Source: Cytospora piceicola | Taxonomy: Eukaryota; Ascomycota; Sordariomycetes; Diaporthales; Cytosporaceae | NCBI GenBank assembly: GCA_023375675.1 | Contig: JALQBC010000022.1 | Location: 62,001-126,000 of the forward strand | Direction: 5' to 3' | Length of the DNA stretch: 64,000 nucleotides | Shown: one piece after another, positions 1 through 12,231 of the stretch | How the letters are laid out: the number at the start of each line of letters is the position of its first letter | Numbering within the stretch: the first letter of the stretch is position 1 | Program-made: the position numbers and the translations under genes | Notes under the pieces: generated by a model | The model's database searches: none | What the model saw: the letters and a program-made list of their open reading frames with translations, nothing else | Told to the model about the DNA's origin: nothing

Positions 1-155
1 GGAGCCCTTGATCGCCGATAACAGCGTGCGAAAGCTGGCCCGGACCGCCGCATTTGAACCCCTCCAGCCCTCGTACTTACGAACTTGGTGCCATCTCGGT
101 TTCCGTACAAACACCTCTCGGTCGTCCGATTAATCCGGCCTGGTCACAACGAATC

Positions 156-2794
156 ATGCCCGACTCAGTCTCTGCCAGGGCCGCGTCCGAGTTGGCACAT
201 GGGGATGGAGACGAGCATTCCTCCCTGCAGACTGACGACGATGGCGAAGGCCACGATGAAAGGTCAGGGTCACAGCCGCCCCGGAAGAGGCAGCGAGTCC
301 GCCTCTCTTGTCTGGAGTGTCGACGGAGGAAACTATCGTGCGATCGAGGTTATCCATGTGAGCGATGTCTCAAATCTGGTACTCCAGACAGGTGTACATA
401 TGAGACCAGGCCCGGGCTCGCGCCCCCGCCAAAGCCGGCCGGTCTTCCTCTGTCTCAATACGATGGCCGTCTGTCGCTGTCTAATGACAACCTCGTCCGC
501 AAGGACACCTCAAGGGACTTTGACCGCATCCGCAGGCTAGAGATTGAGGTTACGCAGCTGAAGAACCTACTTACAAAGCAGGTTCGTGGTGATGGCAGCC
601 TGGCTCTCGACGAGCCCTCTCACGCCGTCATGAGGCCCGACCCGGGACTGGCCCCGGAAAACAAGTTGCCCGAGTTCATGCAGTATGGCCACGATGCCGA
701 CAACGAGATGCGTTTCTTCCGAGGCAAGGAATTCCGGACCCGGTACTTCGGACCACACAACGCCTCCATGGCCTTCAGCCAGCTGACGGGTCTGTCCCCG
801 TTCATGAAAGAGACTGCCGACGAGTGGCTCAAGCCACTCCACGTCGCCGCGCGGACCAAGAACCGTGACCAGCGGAAGGCAGAACGGGAGGCTAGGTTCC
901 AGTCTGCTGACCACGAGCTGGAGGCTCTCTTGCCATCCCGGATGGAAACGGACGTCCTTGTCTCGGTGTACCTGGACCAGTTCGAGCAGCTGCACCGTAT
1001 CGTCCACGTCCCCAGCTTCAAGCGTCAATATTCCAAGTTTTGGTTGGCCAACGAGGTTCGGCCCGCTGCCTTCACAGCCCTCGTCCTTTCCATGATGGCC
1101 GTCTCTAGCTGCATGTATAACAACTCTACGTCACCGCCCAAGTTCACAGGCATGGTGTCTTCTGCGCACCAGACGGCTGAGAAATGGGTCTGGGCATGTG
1201 AGGAGTGGCACAGAAAGCAGAGCCAGAAGCATCGTCGTCTCATCCACTACCAAATAGTCTTGCTCTTGTACCTCGCCAAGAGGGTCAACAACATCAAGAA
1301 GAAACGATTTTGGACCAACTCTGGTATCCTTACCCGCGAGGGTATCTCACTAGGGCTTCACCGTGATCCCGACTGTATGATTGGCGCAACCCGCAATATC
1401 TCGATATTCAATCAGGAGATGCGGCGGAGGCTGTGGGCCACCATACAAGAGTTCGACTTCCAAGCATCCTTCGACCACGGCCTGCCCACCATCGTGAGCT
1501 CACTACACATGGATGTCAAGCCGCCACGGAACATCAATGACGAGGGCTTCGACGAGGACTCAACGGAATTGCCGCCATCCAAGCCTATCACGGAATACAC
1601 AGAGACTTCCTTCCAGCACCTCTGCCGGCAGAGCCTGCCGCTGCGACTAGAGCTCAGCAAGTTGCTCTCAGGCCCGCCAGAAGACCTGGCGTACGAGCAC
1701 GTCATCCGATATACCAACGAGATCACACAAGAGATCGATGCACTTCCCTCGTGGGACACATCGGCCAGCATGGAAGAAGAAATGTCACCCAAGCCGCTCC
1801 TGGCATACACACTACTGCACGTGCAGCTACGGCAGTACATCATGCCGCTGCACCAGCCGTTCCTGCGGATGCGAAAGGTCAACTCCAAGTACCAGTTCTC
1901 GGAGGTTATGTTCTACAACGCGGCGAGGGACATGGTCCTGCTGCACGACAAGCTGACCGAGTTTGGCGTCCGGACGCTGAACTTCCTGCGCGAGGACGCG
2001 CTCACCCTGGCCCTCAACCTCACGTCCGTCACCATGCTGCAGCCCCGCGGCAGCACCAACATGATCATGGTCAACAGCCAGCACACGCTCAAGCTGCTCG
2101 ACAAGTGCCTGCAGATGAAGGAGGACCGGATCCTGCGGTGCGGCAACAACGAGCCCTGGGGCTACAGCATCATGTGCGCGGCCTACGGGCTCCTCGAGAC
2201 GCACCTGGGCATCAAGGACTCGCAGAGCGCAAAGAGCTCCTCCGCGGAGCGTTTTATAAACCTGCACTACCGCCTTCTGGCCGGTCAGGAGCCGCCCGTC
2301 CTGGGGCCCCAGCAGCAACAGCAGATCGCGGCCGCGCAGCAGGCCCACGCGCAACACCAAAACCAACACCAGCACCAACACCAGCAGCACCAGCAGCACC
2401 AGCAGAACGGCGGGGCGGACCTGCAGCTCAGGCCCGAGGGGCCGAGCCTCCTGGACAGGGCGAAGAGCATCACGCCCTTCCTGCAGGGAGGAGGAGAAGG
2501 CGGAGGAGGGGTGCCGGTCAGCGGCGGGGGCGAGGTCCCTGGGCTGCCGGCGACGCCGTGGTGGTTGGCGGCGGCGGATCCTACCGTAAGTCTCATGCCC
2601 CTGGAGGACTTGGACATGGGCTTCTTCGGAGTGCCCTGGTGAACGGTCGTTGTCATTGCTATTTTCTCACACCGTTTCTTCCCGAATAGATACAGGTGCA
2701 ACAGCAGCCGACGATGAACCCCGAGTTCAACATGGAGATGCTAGGGATCAATCTCAACGAGTTGTGGGCGGTGGATGCTTGGGAAGCATATTGA
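156..2794 (+). CDS. Zn2Cys6 fungal transcription factor with fungal-specific TF middle domain
   Basis: Exons 156-2585 and 2690-2794, about 844 aa. The first in-frame ATG is at 156; the frame is open further upstream but only from a TTG. Near residue 50 there is a binuclear zinc cluster (CLECRRRKLSC, then C-x2-C-x8-C) preceded by a basic PRKRQR patch. A short coiled coil (DFDRIRRLEIEVTQLKNLL) suggests dimerisation. The middle region, with a METDVLVSVYLDQFEQLHRI block and RRRLWATIQEFD, is typical of the fungal-specific TF domain. A Q/H-rich tract (about 2311-2405) precedes the C-terminus. I infer a phase-0 intron (GTAAGT at 2586, AG at 2688-2689) because the next exon encodes a protein-like end, NMEMLGINLNELWAVDAWEAY minus its last residue. 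If the intron is retained, the protein stops at 2642 after GFFGVPW. Expected role: nuclear, DNA-binding regulator; its targets are unknown. Confidence 0.88.
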
Positions 2795-3479
2795 TGCTCT
2801 CGAGTCTGGATATTGTTACTACCGTCTATATGGGGACGGGGGTCCAGTGTTGGTCATTGCTTTTAGTACACAGATACGACGTCTTTGCTTCGATACCCTC
2901 CCTACTTGCGCTGCATTGCCCTTCTGGGAGGTAAGGCCGGAACTAGTGGATTCTATTATCCTGTTGGGCTTCTACAAAAGATTGGATTACAGGAAAAGGC
3001 AGCAAGAGAATGAATAGGATATGAGCCGCAACATCGTTGGACGGGACTGGATGCGTCGGCGCGTCGAACTTGCAAGTCACGGGTCAGGGGGGCGGAGCGG
3101 GCACTTCGGGCTCCTGATGTCAACCGTGATTGTGGGGAATCCGGGGATTATGGACCTCCATTCCGCGCTCCACGTCAACCCCGCCACAATGTTGGGAACG
3201 ATAATAACATCAATTTGTGTTCAGAGTCTGACAGAAACTATTCTCATGCCAGTTATACTTGCCACTATGCCAGAGTACATATTGTCTTCATCAGGCGAGT
3301 TTGAGTCGCGGATACGGACCCTGGGCTGATTTCGGCCCTTGAGCTGGTGGCGGGATGAATGAAACATTGTCCGTCATAGCTTCTGGAGCGACCACCTGAG
3401 CACCCTTGCACCTCATCATCGACGGCCGGTTGTCTTCCTTTCAAATGACAACGTTGAGCAGCAAGAGCATGAATACCCC
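2795..3479. other. Intergenic: 3' end of TF gene and promoter of phosphatase gene
   Basis: No supportable gene. I looked for a CACGTG-type phosphate-response box upstream of the phosphatase and found none. Confidence 0.6.
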
Positions 3480-4841
3480 ATGATGCCTTCTATATTCCAT
3501 CTTCTGGTTGGTCTCGCGGGCCTTGTGCCGGCATTGGCGCTGGGCACTGGCCAGACCAAGTTCAAGATTGTCGAGGGAGGGCGTTCGTTCGATCGGTTCA
3601 TCACGATATGGCTGGAGAACCAGGTCCGTGATTATCCTTCTCTTCCTTCCCACACTCGCTAGGTTCCACATCACTGACACCTTTCCTACAACCGGCAGGA
3701 CTTCGCCAAAGTAATCAACGACCCGGACATCGCAGACCTCAAACGCGAGGGCATCCTCCTCACAAATTACTACGCCCAGACGCACCCTTCTCAGCCAAAT
3801 TACATTGCCGCCGTCGGGGGCGACTACTTCGGCCTCAACCACGACGAGCATGTCCGGATACCCAGGAATGTATCCACGATAGTGGGCCTGTTCGACCCGA
3901 AGAGGATAAGCTGGGGAGGGTACTTTGAGGACCAGCCGGGTCCTGGATTCATGGGACTTGGAAGTAAGGGGAGCACGGGGAACGGGGGGTGGGATTACGT
4001 TCGCAAACACAAGTATGTTTTTACACCTCCCCTGCAGATTGATATTTTCACTTGATGAGACGAAGCCAGCTGACGATATGCTGGGGAACGGTCTAGCCCG
4101 TTTGTTTCCTACGACAGCATTTCCCACAACGGCACGCGCCTCTGGTCGCTCGGCTCCTTCGGCGACTTTGGGCGGGACTTCGCCGCCAACCAGGTCCCAC
4201 AGTTCGTCTTCATGAGCCCCAACATGATGAACGACGGCCACAACACGACGCTCGAGTACGCGAGCTCGTGGGCGCACACCTTCCTCAAGCCCCTCCTCGC
4301 AGACGGCGCCTTCCGGGAGCGGACGCTGATACTCCTCACCTACGACGAGAGCGCGACCTACGAGATCCCCAACAAGATCGGGAGCCTGTTGCTGGGCAAC
4401 GCCGTGCCCAGCGCGCTGCGGGGCACCGAGGACGACACGTACTACACGCACTACTCCATCCCGGCGACGATGCAGTACAACTGGCAGCTGCCGAACCTGG
4501 GGCGCTACGACGTCGGGGCGAACGTCTTCAAGAACGCGATCGCCGCGGACGCGCCGGGCCACCGGAACCCGGGCGACCCGGACAACATCGCCGGTGTGGA
4601 CAACTCGCTCAGCTACCCGGGGTTCCTGCACAGTGACCCGGCAAAGTGGAGGCCCGTGCCGCCGCCGAACCTGAAACTGGTCGGGGCTGGAGGGCTGCCG
4701 GTGTCGGATGTGGTATATAGCCATTGGTGGACGGCGGGGGATGATGACAGCCCGTACGATGGGAGTGGCAGGGCGTTTGATGGGGATGTGTACCTGCCTG
4801 AGTATGGGAAGCAGGAGCCGAATGGGGTGTTGCCAACGTGA
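3480..4841 (+). CDS. Secreted phosphoesterase-family acid phosphatase
   Basis: Exons 3480-3623, 3699-4012 and 4097-4841 give 400 aa; introns of 75 and 84 bp have GT-AG ends and join in phase 0 and phase 2. An N-terminal hydrophobic signal peptide (FHLLVGLAGLVPALALG) implies secretion. Residues around FDRFITIWLENQDF, the TNYYAQTHPSQPNYIAAVGG block, VPQFVFMSPNMMNDGHNT and LILLTYDES are the conserved blocks of the phosphoesterase family (PF04185) that contains fungal phosphate-repressible acid phosphatases and bacterial phospholipases C. The length matches the fungal acid phosphatases. Several N-x-S/T sequons (NHDEH excluded; NVS, NGT, NTT) fit a secreted glycoprotein. Likely role: releasing phosphate from extracellular phosphomonoesters; the exact substrate cannot be told from sequence. 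Confidence 0.9.
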
Positions 4842-6275
4842 GGTGGGGCTTGTATGAAATGACAATATTGTTCCCAGTTGCACCACGTCCTCACATTATT
4901 CAGATGGCCGGCCACACGGCTTCCAAGGTTGCATTCTTCTGATCTGTGGCTTAGTTGACGTCGGTGTCCATCCCGAGCAGTTGCAGCCGCACGCCAAGGG
5001 CTATCTACAACATCTAAAGGCGCCTCTAGGGCACAGCACCACGGGTTGCCACGCCCGCCGTTGGCGTCACTGATCCGTGTACGAGCAGTTATCCTGAAAC
5101 AAGAGTGGGAAGCAAAAAGAAAATGCTAAAATGGAAACAGACAACATGCAACAGCCGGGATTCGCTGGTCGTCACCGACCCAACTACTAATCGGCCTCTC
5201 ACAAGCTTGACTAAGGGAGAGCGGACGGGATCCCGTATTTTCTTGTGGATATGGTCGCATGTGCTTGTGCTTGACGAAACGGGTCTGAAATAGTTGGTGG
5301 TGTTGAGGTGTGGTGCTGGCTGACGACAACCCGGACTGCCTAGGTGACCGGGAAGGTCAAGGTTGGATAGCTTGTTTTGTGCCTCTTCGCCCACGACAAT
5401 GTCGGTTTCCAGAGCCATCGTACATATTTGCGCCTGAAATCCGCGGTTGCGATGTGGCATGGACAGGACAGACAGCAAACTTTGTGTTCCGGCGGGTATG
5501 CAAACACCCTGTGTCACAGTCGAAAATGCCTGTTGGAGGAGATGGAGTTGTAGATCCATGGGTGCTTCAGCATCCAAGCCTGCAGGCGTCTTCCTCAGAC
5601 TACCGGGGTCCATGGGGCTCCTATGGTTTTCTCGCGTATGTCAACCTCAAAGCTGCCCTTTATGGCCCCTATCAAAAAGTTGGCGTGGGTGGCGATGGAA
5701 ATCTACACATGACGCCATGTCAATGTGCCTCGCCGCAGCCCGGCTCCTTGTGGGGGCAGCTCGTCCTGCCTGAGCTGTATGGCCAACACGAACTCGTAGG
5801 GTGGTAGCTCTGTATTGCTTTTGTCCCTGGACTAACTTTAGAAAAGGCAATGATCCCACCTTAACTCCACGGGGACAACGGGTAACACAGCAGACACTAG
5901 CAGCCGCAAGGATATCCGAAACCAGCAAGTTAAAGTCAGTGTGACTGGCTGGGCAGCTGGGTTTCGCAATATCTCTTGTGTGATGAACCGGTCTCTAGCC
6001 TGAGATTGACACACCATGTCTGGGTTCATCAATCCAAGATCGTAGACTTCATATAGTCATGTACTCCAGCCTACCGGGCTATTCTGTAGCGTTGTTAGTC
6101 CCCGTCTTCACTCGACGACTATTCCGAATCCTTCAATCCGCATAGCTCGCACTCCAGTTACAGGAATAGCACGAAATCGACAGGACCTTTTCGATTTTCA
6201 TGGTTCTGCTGCTAGTGTTACACAGTGACTGAGGAGCCTGGCCTTCATAGCCCAGTTGGGAGAAGCTAAGCCAAG
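4842..6275. other. Intergenic, no recognised gene
   Basis: Open frames of up to about 170 codons occur here on both strands (for example 5310-5807 + and 5089-5613 -), but they overlap each other, show no domain and no splice pattern, and have no protein-like composition. Nothing else was seen. Confidence 0.5.
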
Positions 6276-7956
6276 ATGGAACTCAAGAGCTTCCTTTTCG
6301 CTTCTGCATTCTCTACGTTTGCAATAGTCGTCCAGGGCCAGGACCAAAGTCAGACAGGGGGCCTTGATGTTCTGAAGAGCATGCCTCTGTGCGGTGTAAG
6401 CATTGTCAGACCTTTAACAAATGAGCCCACAGTGGGCTGGAATTGTACGAGCATGCCTTATCCTTGAAGTCTTGAAGTTGACATAATCATCACTTCTTAG
6501 GTCAATTGCGTCTGGAAGACAATTCCCCGATCCAGTTGCTTAATGACAGACCTCACATGCATCTGCGGTGATGAGTGGTTCAAGGACACTGTCCAAGCTT
6601 GCGTCGAGACATCGTGTAGCGTCACTGATGCACTAGGTAAGCAACGACAGCGCGCGATAGGATATGTTGTTTTCCCCCGGCTGATACGGGCCTGACACAG
6701 CTGTGGCTCGGGTGGATGCAGAGATGTGTCATATTCCCCGGCGATCGAGGAGAACTGACCTGCTCTCTGATATCATAATACCGGCGGTATCCTTTTTGGC
6801 CCTTCTTCTCCGACTGTTTTCAAGATGGAATTTCAACAAGATGTACGGGCTGGACGACTGGATAATGGTCATGGTAGCTGTCATACACGTGGCCTTCGTA
6901 GTACTTGGTAACTACGTGGCCATGCTTGCATTTGGCCAGGACACTTGGTACGTTGACCCCGGCGACCTCACGTTCGCTTTGAAGGTAAGTGATTGACTTC
7001 GCCCATAGAGAATAACGGCTTCTCATAAGCCTCGCATTACTGACCTATACCAGCTCTTTTATATCAGCGAGACTTTGTACCTCACCCTCCTCGGCCTGAC
7101 CAAAATCTCGGTCCTGTTCTTCTACTTGCGGCTCTTCCCCAATCCACGCTTCCGCGTGCTATGCTGGGCTGTCATGTGCTGGGTCCTCGTGGCAACGACA
7201 GCTTTTGTCGTCCTCCAAATATTCCAATGCACGCCCATCAGTGCCACCTGGCAATCCTGGGAGGGCGAATACCCCGTTCCGTACCACTGCTTCGACGTCA
7301 ACGCCCTGGTATACGCCGCTGCGGGCTTCTCCATCGCGCAGGACACCATAATCCTGATCATGCCGCTGCCGCTACTCCTGGGCCTCCACACCAATTGGCG
7401 TCGCAAGGTCGGGATACTTATCATGTTCAGCCTGGGCATCTTCGTCCTCGTCACGAGCTGTATCCGCCTCCGGTTCATTGTCCAGTTTGCGAGGAGCAAG
7501 AACCCGTCGTGGGATTATACCGATGTCTTGATCTGGTCTGGTATCGAGGTCGCGGTCAGTATCATCGTGACGAGTCTGCCGGCCATCCGCGTTCTGCTCG
7601 TCTACTTATGGCCCAAGGTCTTCTCGACCGACGTCAGGCAGTCTAGCGGACGGCCTTCTGAGGCGTCATCGGAACCCAAGAACTTGCCGTTGGGAGATGG
7701 AAGACGGCCAGTCAGGTCGCCACAGAGTCTGCTGTTCAGTTTGTTGGCGAGAACGAGAGTCGGGGACGAGGAAGGCCTGTTTGAGCGAGACGACCAAACC
7801 AGGGGGCACTTGCAGGCCGGGACTCGTAGCTTCGTGGTTGATAGTCCCGTGGGGGCAGACAATGTTATCTATCCAAATAGGTTGACTCTCGGAAGTACGA
7901 TCGGGACAAGTTTCCTGGATGGTGAGCGCAGGGGCTCGCCGCACGGCGCTTGTTAG
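6276..7956 (+). CDS. CFEM-domain PTH11-like seven-transmembrane receptor
   Basis: Four exons (6276-6395, 6501-6636, 6701-6984, 7054-7956) give 480 aa. After a signal peptide the N-terminus has a complete eight-cysteine CFEM domain: PLC, VNC, SSC, the CLMTDLTCIC core with its Asp, QAC, TSC and EMC. This is followed by about seven hydrophobic segments (IIIPAVSFLALLLRLFS to VSIIVTSLPAIRVLLVYL) with the GLDDW motif and a basic, Ser-rich cytoplasmic tail, the layout of the fungal rhodopsin/PTH11 family. CFEM-PTH11 proteins sit in the plasma membrane. The founding Magnaporthe PTH11 controls appressorium formation in response to surface cues; ligand and role here are unknown. Two introns lie within or at the edge of the CFEM-coding region. 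The model is firm because every splice joint restores a conserved CFEM or membrane residue. Confidence 0.92.
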
Positions 7957-8740
7957 CCATCCAACCATTCATGTGGAGGTCACGTCAACTAGGAGGGATT
8001 CAGCGCCGGAGACTGACTGGTCTGCTCGAATGTATGTTTTTAACAGTACTAATGTATACATGCGATCGATCAATGGATGGATAAGTTTGACAAATTGTCT
8101 TTTTCTTCCACTGGTCACCCCCAATATATCAACAAACCACAGTGTCTAGATACTTGAATAGGTCGGAGCATCAGGTTACGAACCAGAACATCCTTAAGGC
8201 TGCCTGAACGTAGATCGTAAACTGATAGCCTGGAGATCCCGATATGATATATGATTCACTTCATCCTTCAACAATAGCATGACGCATTATCCCAAAGCAA
8301 GTCTAGTTCTCAGACTTCGGCGACCGTATTGTGAAACGACAGCACACATGCAGGGGTTATGGACCGGATAAGGTTGAAGCAAGTCTCGAGAAGAAATGCG
8401 CCAGGGCGGGTTTAAAATGACAGGACAGGAGACATGGCCGAATTCCGACCACTGAAACTTAGCAGGTCACCGAATCAAGAGACCCCCCGGCCCAAACCAC
8501 CTACGGAATGGGGCAAGTGACCGCTCGTTCGTGGACTGGACTCGTGAAACGTATCGTGTTCGGGCATCAGGAACTCCACATGCAGTGGACCCTTCATGAC
8601 CCAACGACTATTCTGATCTTGCCTCAAGTTCTTGCCTTTTCTGTTTTTGACTTCTCTATGTATTTTCTTGTACTGTGTGCGAATCTTCTCTCTCCTTTGT
8701 TTTCGGTCCGGCCACTGGGTTGGCATCCAACCACCCCAGG
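7957..8740. other. Intergenic, no recognised gene
   Basis: AT-rich stretch at 7990-8300, then promoter of the next gene. No domain or RNA gene recognised. Confidence 0.55.
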
Positions 8741-9376
8741 ATGGACGGCAGAGGTCATTCATCGGAGCTCGTGGCAGACTATAACGTTGACCCGGCTTCC
8801 ACAAGCGATGATTGCGACCTGAGCACCCCTAGGAGCACAGGTGGCTTTAGGGGTGGAAGTGCAGAATTATTCGATGGAGACAATCCAGATGTGTTTCACG
8901 ACGAAAATAGTGGCAGTCCGCGAGCCTTGGAGGACGGACGATCGAGGGCAGCGATGCTCTCTCCGGTATCTGCGACCCGGTCGACAATGAGGCCAACCAC
9001 ACAGCAGCTCCCACAGTATTATCGAGACGAAGCCAAGAGGCCGCCTGTGAGGGATACGATGATGTCTGGGGTTTCGGGGGTTACGGGCAGCTCGGGACTG
9101 ACAGGAAGCTCGGGTCGAACGGCAGGGTCCGGCACACCGATGCTGCCCGGAATCCCTAAGTCTGCTTTCGAAGAAGACACGCCGAAACCGAAAAGAAAGC
9201 TCATACTCTGTGGCATCAAGAAGTCGAACTCCTTTGTTCTTCTGGTGCTATTGATCTTCCTCCTCGTGGCCGCGGTTGCGATTGGAGTGGGCGTGGGCAT
9301 GTCGTCGACGAGCGGAGCGAGTCCGTATTCGAAGCAGACGAATACTACGCATGCACGATACCATTCACGAATTTAA
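8741..9376 (+). CDS. Hypothetical single-span membrane protein, long disordered N-terminus
   Basis: Single-exon frame of 211 aa from ATG 8741. Residues 1-155 are hydrophilic and disordered, including a Gly/Ser/Thr-rich near-repeat (GVTGSSGLTGSSGRTAGSG). A basic stop (PKPKRKLILCGIKK) leads into one strong membrane segment (FVLLVLLIFLLVAAVAIGVGVGM), leaving about 20 residues outside. The charge pattern predicts a cytoplasmic N-terminus. Many fungal proteins share this cytosolic tail plus basic-TM-GVGVG layout and then carry a large extracellular domain (often lectin-like). Here the frame stops about 20 residues after the membrane span, so the gene may be truncated or have unrecognised downstream exons. 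No function assigned. Confidence 0.6.
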   Translation: MDGRGHSSELVADYNVDPASTSDDCDLSTPRSTGGFRGGSAELFDGDNPDVFHDENSGSPRALEDGRSRAAMLSPVSATRSTMRPTTQQLPQYYRDEAKRPPVRDTMMSGVSGVTGSSGLTGSSGRTAGSGTPMLPGIPKSAFEEDTPKPKRKLILCGIKKSNSFVLLVLLIFLLVAAVAIGVGVGMSSTSGASPYSKQTNTTHARYHSRI

Positions 9377-10317
9377 CGACTATACGAAGGATGAAGAGCT
9401 GCGAAATAGACCAATGTTGAGTTCAATCTGTCTCTGATTTTATGTCCACGGGGTATATACGACACAGCACAACGTGGAACGCGGACAGTACCATATAGTG
9501 AAGGCTCCAGAACGTTTGAGGGAATGCCCAGGTGGCAACAAATCGCGCTGTTATCAAGTGAAATGGTTTATTTTTCATACCAGGTATGTGAAGTCATACC
9601 CTCCCCTTGAGACGTCCTATGTCTAACTAATTACGAGTGTCGCGACAGTCTTGTGACTAGATGAAGGCATTCAAAAGCTCAAGCTGAGGTTGACCGTCAT
9701 CTGGGCAGTAAATTCAAAGAAGGCGAGACATAGAGACAGAAGAGTAGTGTGACAACAGTGCATATGACGCTTCTGGAAAGCAATTTGATGTAGTTACCTG
9801 TCATTATGAGGGACAGGCGTGCTGTTCAACGCAAGTATGACGGCTTTTGCTTGCGGAAAGTATTGGAAACGGGGTTGGGGACACCAGCGCACCTCCAGAC
9901 GTCGAGAGCCGTCACGAGCGATGGCACTGAATCATTGAATGTTCTAGCAAGTCCAAGACTTCTAAACGAAGCTATCAAATTTGTCCCAGACTCTAAACCC
10001 GAGAGTTCCAGTTTATGGGAACTGTTCCTCCCGAGAGAGTCCGAGATACCTCGGAAGAGACCAGCTAGGGGGGGGGGGGCGAAGGTAACACCAACGAGGA
10101 TGCTGGGCAGGAGTTCAGCGAACAGCGCAATCTATTGGAAGCAAGTGGTCCCGGGGCACGACCCGAAAACACCAAGACCGAGTGCAACCTGAGGAACATA
10201 AGTTAATACATGTAGAGAATGATCGAATTAACTATATGCATAGGTCCGCATGCTCCGGTCCTCATTGCTCATGATTTCCCTCCATATTTACATCCATTTC
10301 ATAGCAGCAACAAATTC
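9377..10317. other. Intergenic with a 12-base poly-G run
   Basis: No gene supported. A G12 homopolymer lies at 10068-10079. A frame at 9806-10192 (+) spans the G run and has no recognisable domain, so it was not called. Confidence 0.5.
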
Positions 10318-12108
10318 CTAAACATGGAAGCTGCCGATATGAGCCATAATATACGAATAGCTTTCATTTCGAAAGTCATCAGCCAAGTAGTTCTGCGAAA
10401 GTGCATAGAACTGAACCAACTGATTTCCACTACCGGTGTCCTTCCACTGTGGCCAGTTGGGATCATTGCCGTAGCCAACATTAGGGTCGAGGTTGTGAAG
10501 GAAGTTGAAGTAGTATGTCCGTGTACTCTTCGCAGCGTAGTTGTCGTAGATGCCAAAGAATGTCTGCAATATGTCGCCGGCATGGAACGTGCCCAAGTAA
10601 GGAGTGCCATAGTCGTAAGAGCTGAGGTAGCTCCAGGATGGTACGTCCGGGTTAGCGGCATCAGCGAGCTCCAGGAATCCTCTGCGTGTCAGTGTGAAGA
10701 CTAGATCTCCGAGGATAGCACATATGCGTTTGTATTGAGGGTACAGCTCATTAAGAGCTCCAGTGTTGAAAGGGGAGCCAGCTGTGATGTCTTGAGGATA
10801 AGTATCAAGCAGACCATCGAGCTCCGCCGTAGTTGCATCAGGGAAGTAATAAGTCGCAAGATAATCATGCAGGTCTTTGTTGGTGGTCACGTTGGAAGTG
10901 AAGAGCGAAAATATCGTCCCTTCGTCCTCTTGATCGCCGATAATCATCGGAACGGCTGCGTATTGGCCATTGAGTGCCAACACTTCAGGACTGGCGGGCA
11001 AGGCGGTACCATCTGGCCGTGGAAGGTACGACAAGGCCACCGACTGATATCCGAGGAAGCCTGGAACCGAATTTACCGCGTTGAGGAAGGCCTCGTATGG
11101 GAGTGCTCGTAGACACTCCAAAGTGTCACTCGCGCTCGTACATCCCGCGGTTTCGACGACTTTATCATAGACGGCCTGCCCTTTAGGACCGTCGACAGAG
11201 TCTGCAGGGATGATGCTTCCAGAGTCCATGATGGCGGCACGGAATAGTGGCTTGCCATTATATGTGTTGTCGCCTCCGTAAAGAGCCATCTGGTCGAAGA
11301 CACTGATGGCGCCGGCGGACTCGCCCCAGATCGTCACCTTGGTTGGGTCACCACCGAATGCTTCGATATTATCAGCCACCCATTCGAGCCCCATCCTCTG
11401 ATCAAGAAGACCTAGGTTGGCGGAACCGTCGGCCAAAATCTCCTTGCCTGGCATGAACCCAAAGCCTGCGACTCTGTAGTTCACTGCCACATAGATGAAG
11501 GACTGGTCCTGGCTGATTCCTTGGTCCAGTAGATCAGTCCCATCATACATGGCGGCCCAACCAAGCTATTGAGTGTCAGCTTCGCATCCAAATTTGGCTT
11601 TCTGTGAATGGATTCCACTTGCCTCAAAGGCCCCTCCGAAGATGTAAAATAGAACGGGCAAGTTTGCTCCAGCAGTCACTCCAGCAGGTCGAGTGACGCT
11701 AATCGTCAAGCAGTCCTCACTTTCATTCGCTGCCGTCTGAAAGAGCGGTGTGTCCAGAAGGTCAGCAACGACCTGCAAGAACAGAGTCTGGTCGTCTCCT
11801 GTCGAGACCAGCATCTGCGGACATGCTGCTGCTGGATTTATCGCGTCGTATGAGTCGCCGAGGTTCGTAGAGAGCTTCTGGGGCGGTTTTAGTCTGAGAG
11901 ATCCCGTGGGAGGGTCGGCAAAGCTAATCCCGGCGAACTTCTCGACCTTGCCGCTGGCTAGACCGATGACGGTGTTGGACGGTGAGAGAACGACCGTCGG
12001 TGAACTTGCTCTATCTTTGATCACCGGGGATGGGTCGGTCTGGGTCGGCAGAGCCAGAGCCGTAGCCAGCAAAGAGGGAATCAGGGCTAGGAACAAGGAC
12101 TTCATCAT
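10318..12108 (-). CDS. Secreted type-B carboxylesterase/lipase (Candida rugosa lipase-like)
   Basis: Exons 12108-11623 and 11565-10318 on the minus strand give 577 aa. A signal peptide ([19 protein letters not shown]) starts the protein. The fold markers are in order: [11 protein letters not shown], the oxyanion-hole loop FYIFGGAFE, the nucleophile elbow GESAGA, the acidic QEDEGT loop and the catalytic His in GTFHAGD. These are the Ser-Glu-His triad contexts of the CRL/Geotrichum lipase group, and the length fits. The 57 bp intron starts with GCAAGT, not GT: joining GAG to CTTGG restores the conserved [15 protein letters not shown] segment, so a GC-AG intron is strongly indicated. Likely role: extracellular hydrolysis of acyl glycerols or other esters. 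It stands alone, with no obvious cluster partners. Confidence 0.92.
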
Positions 12109-12231
12109 TGCTGAATCGTTGTAATGGCTGGAAGTCTAAAATGTGGTCCGAAAGAAGGGGAAACCTTGGAAGATATAGCGGTCAGGCTGGTGCGATGGAG
12201 CTTTACACCGAGACGAGACCCATACACTATT

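Noticed and set aside
3441..4886. 481-codon open frame on the minus strand
   Set aside because: It lies opposite the acid phosphatase exons and introns, its translation is Arg/Val-rich without motifs, and the plus strand has clear family blocks.
5310..5807. 165-codon plus-strand frame
   Set aside because: No domain, and competing frames of similar length overlap it; composition does not look coding.
9806..10192. 128-codon frame
   Set aside because: Runs through a G12 homopolymer and has no recognisable content.
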